In this document: positions 7,630 through 9,444 of the stretch, piece after piece | Layout: every line of letters starts with the position of its first letter | How positions within the stretch are numbered: position 1 is the stretch's first letter | Assembly: GCA_015661585.1 (NCBI GenBank) | Contig: DQVU01000071.1 | Span: 1 to 9,444 of the forward strand | DNA length: 9,444 nt | Direction of reading: 5' to 3' | Source: Methanothermococcus okinawensis | GTDB lineage: Archaea; AGJL01; Methanococci; Methanococcales; Methanococcaceae | Translations under genes and position numbers: made by a program | The notes under the pieces: generated by a model | Told to the model about the DNA's origin: nothing | Seen by the model: only the letters and a program-made list of their open reading frames with translations | Databases searched by the model: none

Positions 7630-7971
7630 TTATGATAACCAACTAGAAATTATTGACGCAACCTTAACTCCAAGAATTAGGAATAAGGCTATTATAAAAG
7701 TCTCTAATCCTGCTTTAAAACTTATCTGTTTCATCATCAATGCAGCACCTATATCTGTCAGCACACAAAATCCAAGGGCAGCAATTAAACCATAATGCTT
7801 AAAAAGTAAAACCATTGCTATAATTAGTGGAAGAGAAATGATTGTCCCTATAATAGACACATAAATTATATTTGTATGTGTTGCTTTAGTTATAACATTA
7901 ACCATTCCTGCCATCCTTGGGCACACAATAAACAACGCAAATGCCACAGACACTATTAATAATGACCTCAT
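7630..7971 (-). CDS. Small integral membrane protein of unknown function, four predicted helices
   Basis: I choose the ATG at 7971-7969 because GGAGGTGG lies just upstream (about 7983-7976). A GTG at 8121 in the same frame would add 50 residues, but those look non-coding. The 113 residues are very hydrophobic. Helices lie at about 3-17 (could be a signal-like anchor), 34-57, 60-80 and 86-111, with few charges between them (RMAG, KATHTN, KH, KQISFKAG). Cys17 and Cys69 lie in or next to helices; there is no clear catalytic or metal motif. I do not recognise the family. It lies downstream of the iron-box promoter and may be the last intact gene of an iron-regulated transcript, perhaps a transport component; that is inference from position only. 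Confidence 0.7.
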   Translation of the reverse strand: MRSLLIVSVAFALFIVCPRMAGMVNVITKATHTNIIYVSIIGTIISLPLIIAMVLLFKHYGLIAALGFCVLTDIGAALMMKQISFKAGLETFIIALFLILGVKVASIISSWLS

Positions 7972-8295
7972 CTTACCACCTCCAATATAGTTTTTATTTT
8001 TCAGGGTAGAGGGTGGAAAAAATTTTGTTGAAGGGTAAAATTTAGAAAATCGTAGTTGGAACTTTACAAAAATGTGACTAGTAACTTCCAACGTCTCATC
8101 TCCTGAAAGTTCTTGGGACACCTCTTCTTTTCCTGGCAGCCAGCAAAAAAACTGTTAAAGTTATCAAACCTATCAGGATAATACCTTTAAATCCCTTTGA
8201 AATTTATTCTCGCCTCCACATTCCTGCTAAGTTTCACTTCATTCAATCTCATCGAACCTCCTCAAACATATACCTCCATTTATTAGGCTAACCTA
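7972..8295. other. Leader and gene-relic region upstream of the membrane protein
   Basis: This stretch runs from the iron-box promoter to the start of the 113-residue membrane protein. Reading leftward it holds the operator and the broken small ORF (8096-8252). After that come about 120 bases without a credible gene (7972-8095). An imperfect hairpin is possible there, with GTTGGAA at 8055-8061 pairing with TTCCAAC at 8086-8092 around a 24-base loop. Confidence 0.5.
8096..8252 (-). pseudogene. Broken small ORF, short N-terminus plus one membrane helix
   Basis: The ATG at 8252-8250 follows GGAGGT (8261-8256) and encodes MRLNEVKLSRNVEARINFKG before a TAA at 8189-8187. In the next frame the reading continues with FKGIILIGLITLTVFLL, one membrane helix, then the basic tail AARKRRGVPRTFRR and a TGA at 8098-8096. 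Removing one G from the GGG at 8195-8193 would fuse them into a 51-residue protein with a short cytoplasmic head, one helix and a positive tail. The join falls in a homopolymer run, so a true frameshift and a sequencing error are both possible. I cannot name the family; the N-terminal MRLNEVK is only loosely like FeoA. A second ATG with its own GGAGGT, at 8269, yields just MFEEVR. Confidence 0.45.
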
Positions 8296-8296
8296 A
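8283..8296 (-). promoter_or_regulatory. DtxR/IdeR-type iron box (operator)
   Basis: The plus strand reads TTAGGCTAACCTAA; the minus strand reads TTAGGTTAGCCTAA. Six of seven base pairs are symmetric. It agrees exactly with the last 14 bases of the IdeR iron-box consensus TTAGGTTAGGCTAACCTAA. It lies about 25 bases downstream of a TATA box on the minus strand and 6 bases before a GGAGGT, so a bound repressor would cover the transcription start. The DtxR-family regulator 1.3 kb away is the obvious candidate to bind it. The sequence match is direct; binding is inferred. Confidence 0.7.
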
Positions 8297-8380
8297 TTCT
8301 TTTTGTATATTTTTCTCTTTTATATACTTTTCAGCTATAGCCTATCCACTTAACTTAACAAACATCTCCTCAGTATATCA
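8297..8380 (-). pseudogene. Short coding-like relic, possibly the tail of the flavodoxin pseudogene
   Basis: After a TGA at 8380-8378 the minus strand reads YTEEMFVKLSG, an in-frame TAG, then AIAEKYIKEKNIQKELG and a final TAG that overlaps the iron box. The composition looks like a charged C-terminal helix. If it belongs to the flavodoxin, the original protein would have had about 183 codons, reasonable for that family. The stretch also contains the TATA element of the next transcript, so the coding look may be accidental in A-rich DNA. Confidence 0.25.
8317..8330 (-). promoter_or_regulatory. TATA box and BRE of the iron-box promoter
   Basis: The minus strand reads AAAGTATATAAAAG, close to an archaeal BRE plus TATA element. 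Its centre (about 8322) predicts transcription starting near 8297, at the edge of the iron box. The arrangement of TATA, then operator over the start, then a ribosome binding site is what a metalloregulator-repressed archaeal promoter should look like. Confidence 0.55.
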
Positions 8381-8456
8381 TAATATAATAATAACTTATT
8401 AAAAGAAATTATTAGAATTATAATATAACTTTCCTAATGTCAGCCTGTTAAGGATT

Positions 8457-8846
8457 CTATCTATTCTTCATGCTTAAGGTTATTCGTAGAAAATAATATG
8501 GGATTTTTACTGGGTTCTTAAACTTCCTTATTAAAGGCATTATGTACTCCCAGCCTCCATAAACCTTACCTTTGAAATAAACTCCAGTAGTATCCAGACA
8601 GACTCCAAATATTACTTTCTTCTTGTTTTTCTAATATCTCTACTATACCTATCTATGTAGTTTATAACCTCGGGAAGGAAGGTATCGTTATAAATACCCG
8701 AATCAATGATAATCATATCAAATTTCTGGACTTGGAGCATCTTTTGCCTCAGCTATTACAGAATCATAACCTAATCTTTCAGCGATCCATTCGGCAATTA
8801 CCTTACTTGAGCCATACTTTACACCGTAAACAATTAAAATCTCTAT
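8457..8846 (-). pseudogene. Flavodoxin-like protein, broken by frameshifts and a lost start codon
   Basis: Three reading segments join into a flavodoxin-fold protein. Segment 1 is ILIVYGVKYGSSKVIAEWIA and onward (8840 to about 8724), with the FMN phosphate loop YGxxYGSSK; it hits TGA at 8720-8718. Segment 2, in another frame, is KFDMIIIDSGIYNDTFLPEV and onward (8725 to about 8650). Segment 3, back in the first frame, is KKVIFGVCLDTTGVYFKG and onward to IPYYF (8621-8490), then TAG at 8459-8457. Behind GAGGGG the expected ATG is ATA (8846-8844). So there are a start-codon loss, two frameshifts and an early end. Intact relatives in archaea resemble the HemG-like flavodoxin-domain proteins. It begins 13 bases after the HutW-like gene, so they once formed an operon; flavodoxin could have been its electron donor. 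Sequencing indels could explain part of the damage but not the ATA. Confidence 0.8.
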
Positions 8847-8859
8847 AATTTCCCCTCTT

Positions 8860-9444
8860 CTAAAATTCTGTTTTATTTTCAATTACTAAAGTGAAATAAT
8901 CTATTAAGTTCTGACTTAAGTTTTCCATCCAGAACTCACCAGCTAGGGTGAGTTCCAAAAAACCATTTCTTATTTTTATCAATCCAACCCTTTCCCACTG
9001 CTCAAGGACGGGGGCAAAGATCTCTTCCAGATTAAAACCATATCGTTTACCAAGATCTCTCAGATCACAGTATCCAAGTTCCATCTGTCCTACAATCTCT
9101 CTGAATAAATCGTTATATACTGGCTGTTTAAGACCCATAGCGATAGGTTTATATCCTTTGTCTATTTTCTGATAATATCTTTCTAAGTCCTTCTCTTGGA
9201 AAAAGGAATAACCTTTCATATGACCACCGGCACCACATCCAAAGGGGACACAGATACTTCCAGGTAGATGTTGCATAGTGTTGTAGATGTTTCTCTCTCT
9301 TGTGTTTCTTGCCCAGTGGCTCTTGGAAAGTCGACGGTATCTTGCACTCTTCATAATCTCTACTCCTAAGGCAAACATATCTGCCTGAGTAGCAATATCT
9401 GCCGCTATAATTCTCTTCTCCTCTATAGCCTTCCCAAGGGGGCT
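8860..9444 (-). CDS. HutW/ChuW-like radical SAM protein (anaerobic heme degradation type), C-terminal part
   Basis: The last 194 residues are visible; the N-terminus, with the radical SAM CxxxCxxC motif, lies off the right edge. The reading frame is open to the edge, so an internal ATG at 9378 is not the start. Residues 43-54 (HWARNTRERNIY) and 66-80 (CVPFGCGAGGHMKGY) match the pattern TRERxxYN...PFGxGAGGxxxGYS that I associate with HutW/ChuW. It differs from HemN, which lacks this TRERN run, and from HemW. The rest (about 110-185) is the winged-helix end common to HemN-related proteins. ChuW of pathogenic E. coli opens heme by a radical methyl transfer to anaerobilin, releasing iron without oxygen. 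In a methanogen the same chemistry or a related porphyrin reaction is possible; the substrate here is inferred. A flavodoxin pseudogene follows after 13 bases. Confidence 0.8.
   Translation of the reverse strand, partial: SPLGKAIEEKRIIAADIATQADMFALGVEIMKSARYRRLSKSHWARNTRERNIYNTMQHLPGSICVPFGCGAGGHMKGYSFFQEKDLERYYQKIDKGYKPIAMGLKQPVYNDLFREIVGQMELGYCDLRDLGKRYGFNLEEIFAPVLEQWERVGLIKIRNGFLELTLAGEFWMENLSQNLIDYFTLVIENKTEF

Noticed and set aside
8055..8092. GTTGGAA...TTCCAAC inverted repeat as terminator or riboswitch
   Set aside because: Only seven base pairs around a 24-base loop with no T-run; too weak to call.
7972..8121. GTG-started 163-residue version of the small membrane protein
   Set aside because: The extra 50 residues are non-helical, Ser/Phe/Thr-rich and lack a ribosome binding site, while GGAGGTGG lies just before the internal ATG at 7971.
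8340..8380. In-frame TAG in a coding-like stretch, as a possible pyrrolysine codon
   Set aside because: The surrounding region is full of broken frames, and Methanococcales are not known to use pyrrolysine; decay is simpler.
8860..9378. 172-residue protein starting at the ATG 9378
   Set aside because: The frame stays open to the window edge and the family is much longer, so this ATG is internal.

Overview
The window looks like chromosome of an AT-rich, probably thermophilic methanogen of the order Methanococcales (the Methanocaldococcus, Methanotorris and Methanothermococcus group). The reasons are an archaeal-type replication factor C large subunit, an archaeal secF-secD pair, Shine-Dalgarno sequences of the GGTGA/GGAGGT type, archaeal TATA elements, heavy AGA/AGG and ATA codon use, and long A+T-rich spacers. 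I place it by gene content only; the genus is not fixed.

The left two thirds (1-6341) is ordinary core-genome content. It holds the 5' part of rfcL (minus, running off the left edge), purF (plus), the secF-secD operon (minus) and a TatD-like metal-dependent hydrolase (minus). These genes are intact, keep their active-site residues and are separated by A+T-rich spacers of 190-540 bases. I see no rRNA, tRNA, CRISPR array or complete insertion sequence.

The right third (6342-9444) is an iron/heme-related zone with signs of gene decay. It holds an intact DtxR/MntR-family metalloregulator (plus) and then a 635-base stretch with no gene. Next come a small four-helix membrane protein and a short broken ORF with one membrane helix, both on the minus strand and preceded by a TATA box and a near-perfect DtxR/IdeR iron box. 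Further right are a flavodoxin gene broken by frameshifts and a lost start codon, and the C-terminal part of a HutW/ChuW-like radical SAM protein (minus, running off the right edge). HutW/ChuW enzymes open heme anaerobically, and flavodoxin can supply their electrons.

My inference is that the DtxR-like protein senses iron and represses the leftward promoter at about 8283-8331, and that the flavodoxin and HutW-like genes were once an operon. The loss of the flavodoxin and the break in the small ORF suggest that this iron/heme locus is being degraded, or that the assembly has indel errors here. This locus is the most interesting part of the window.
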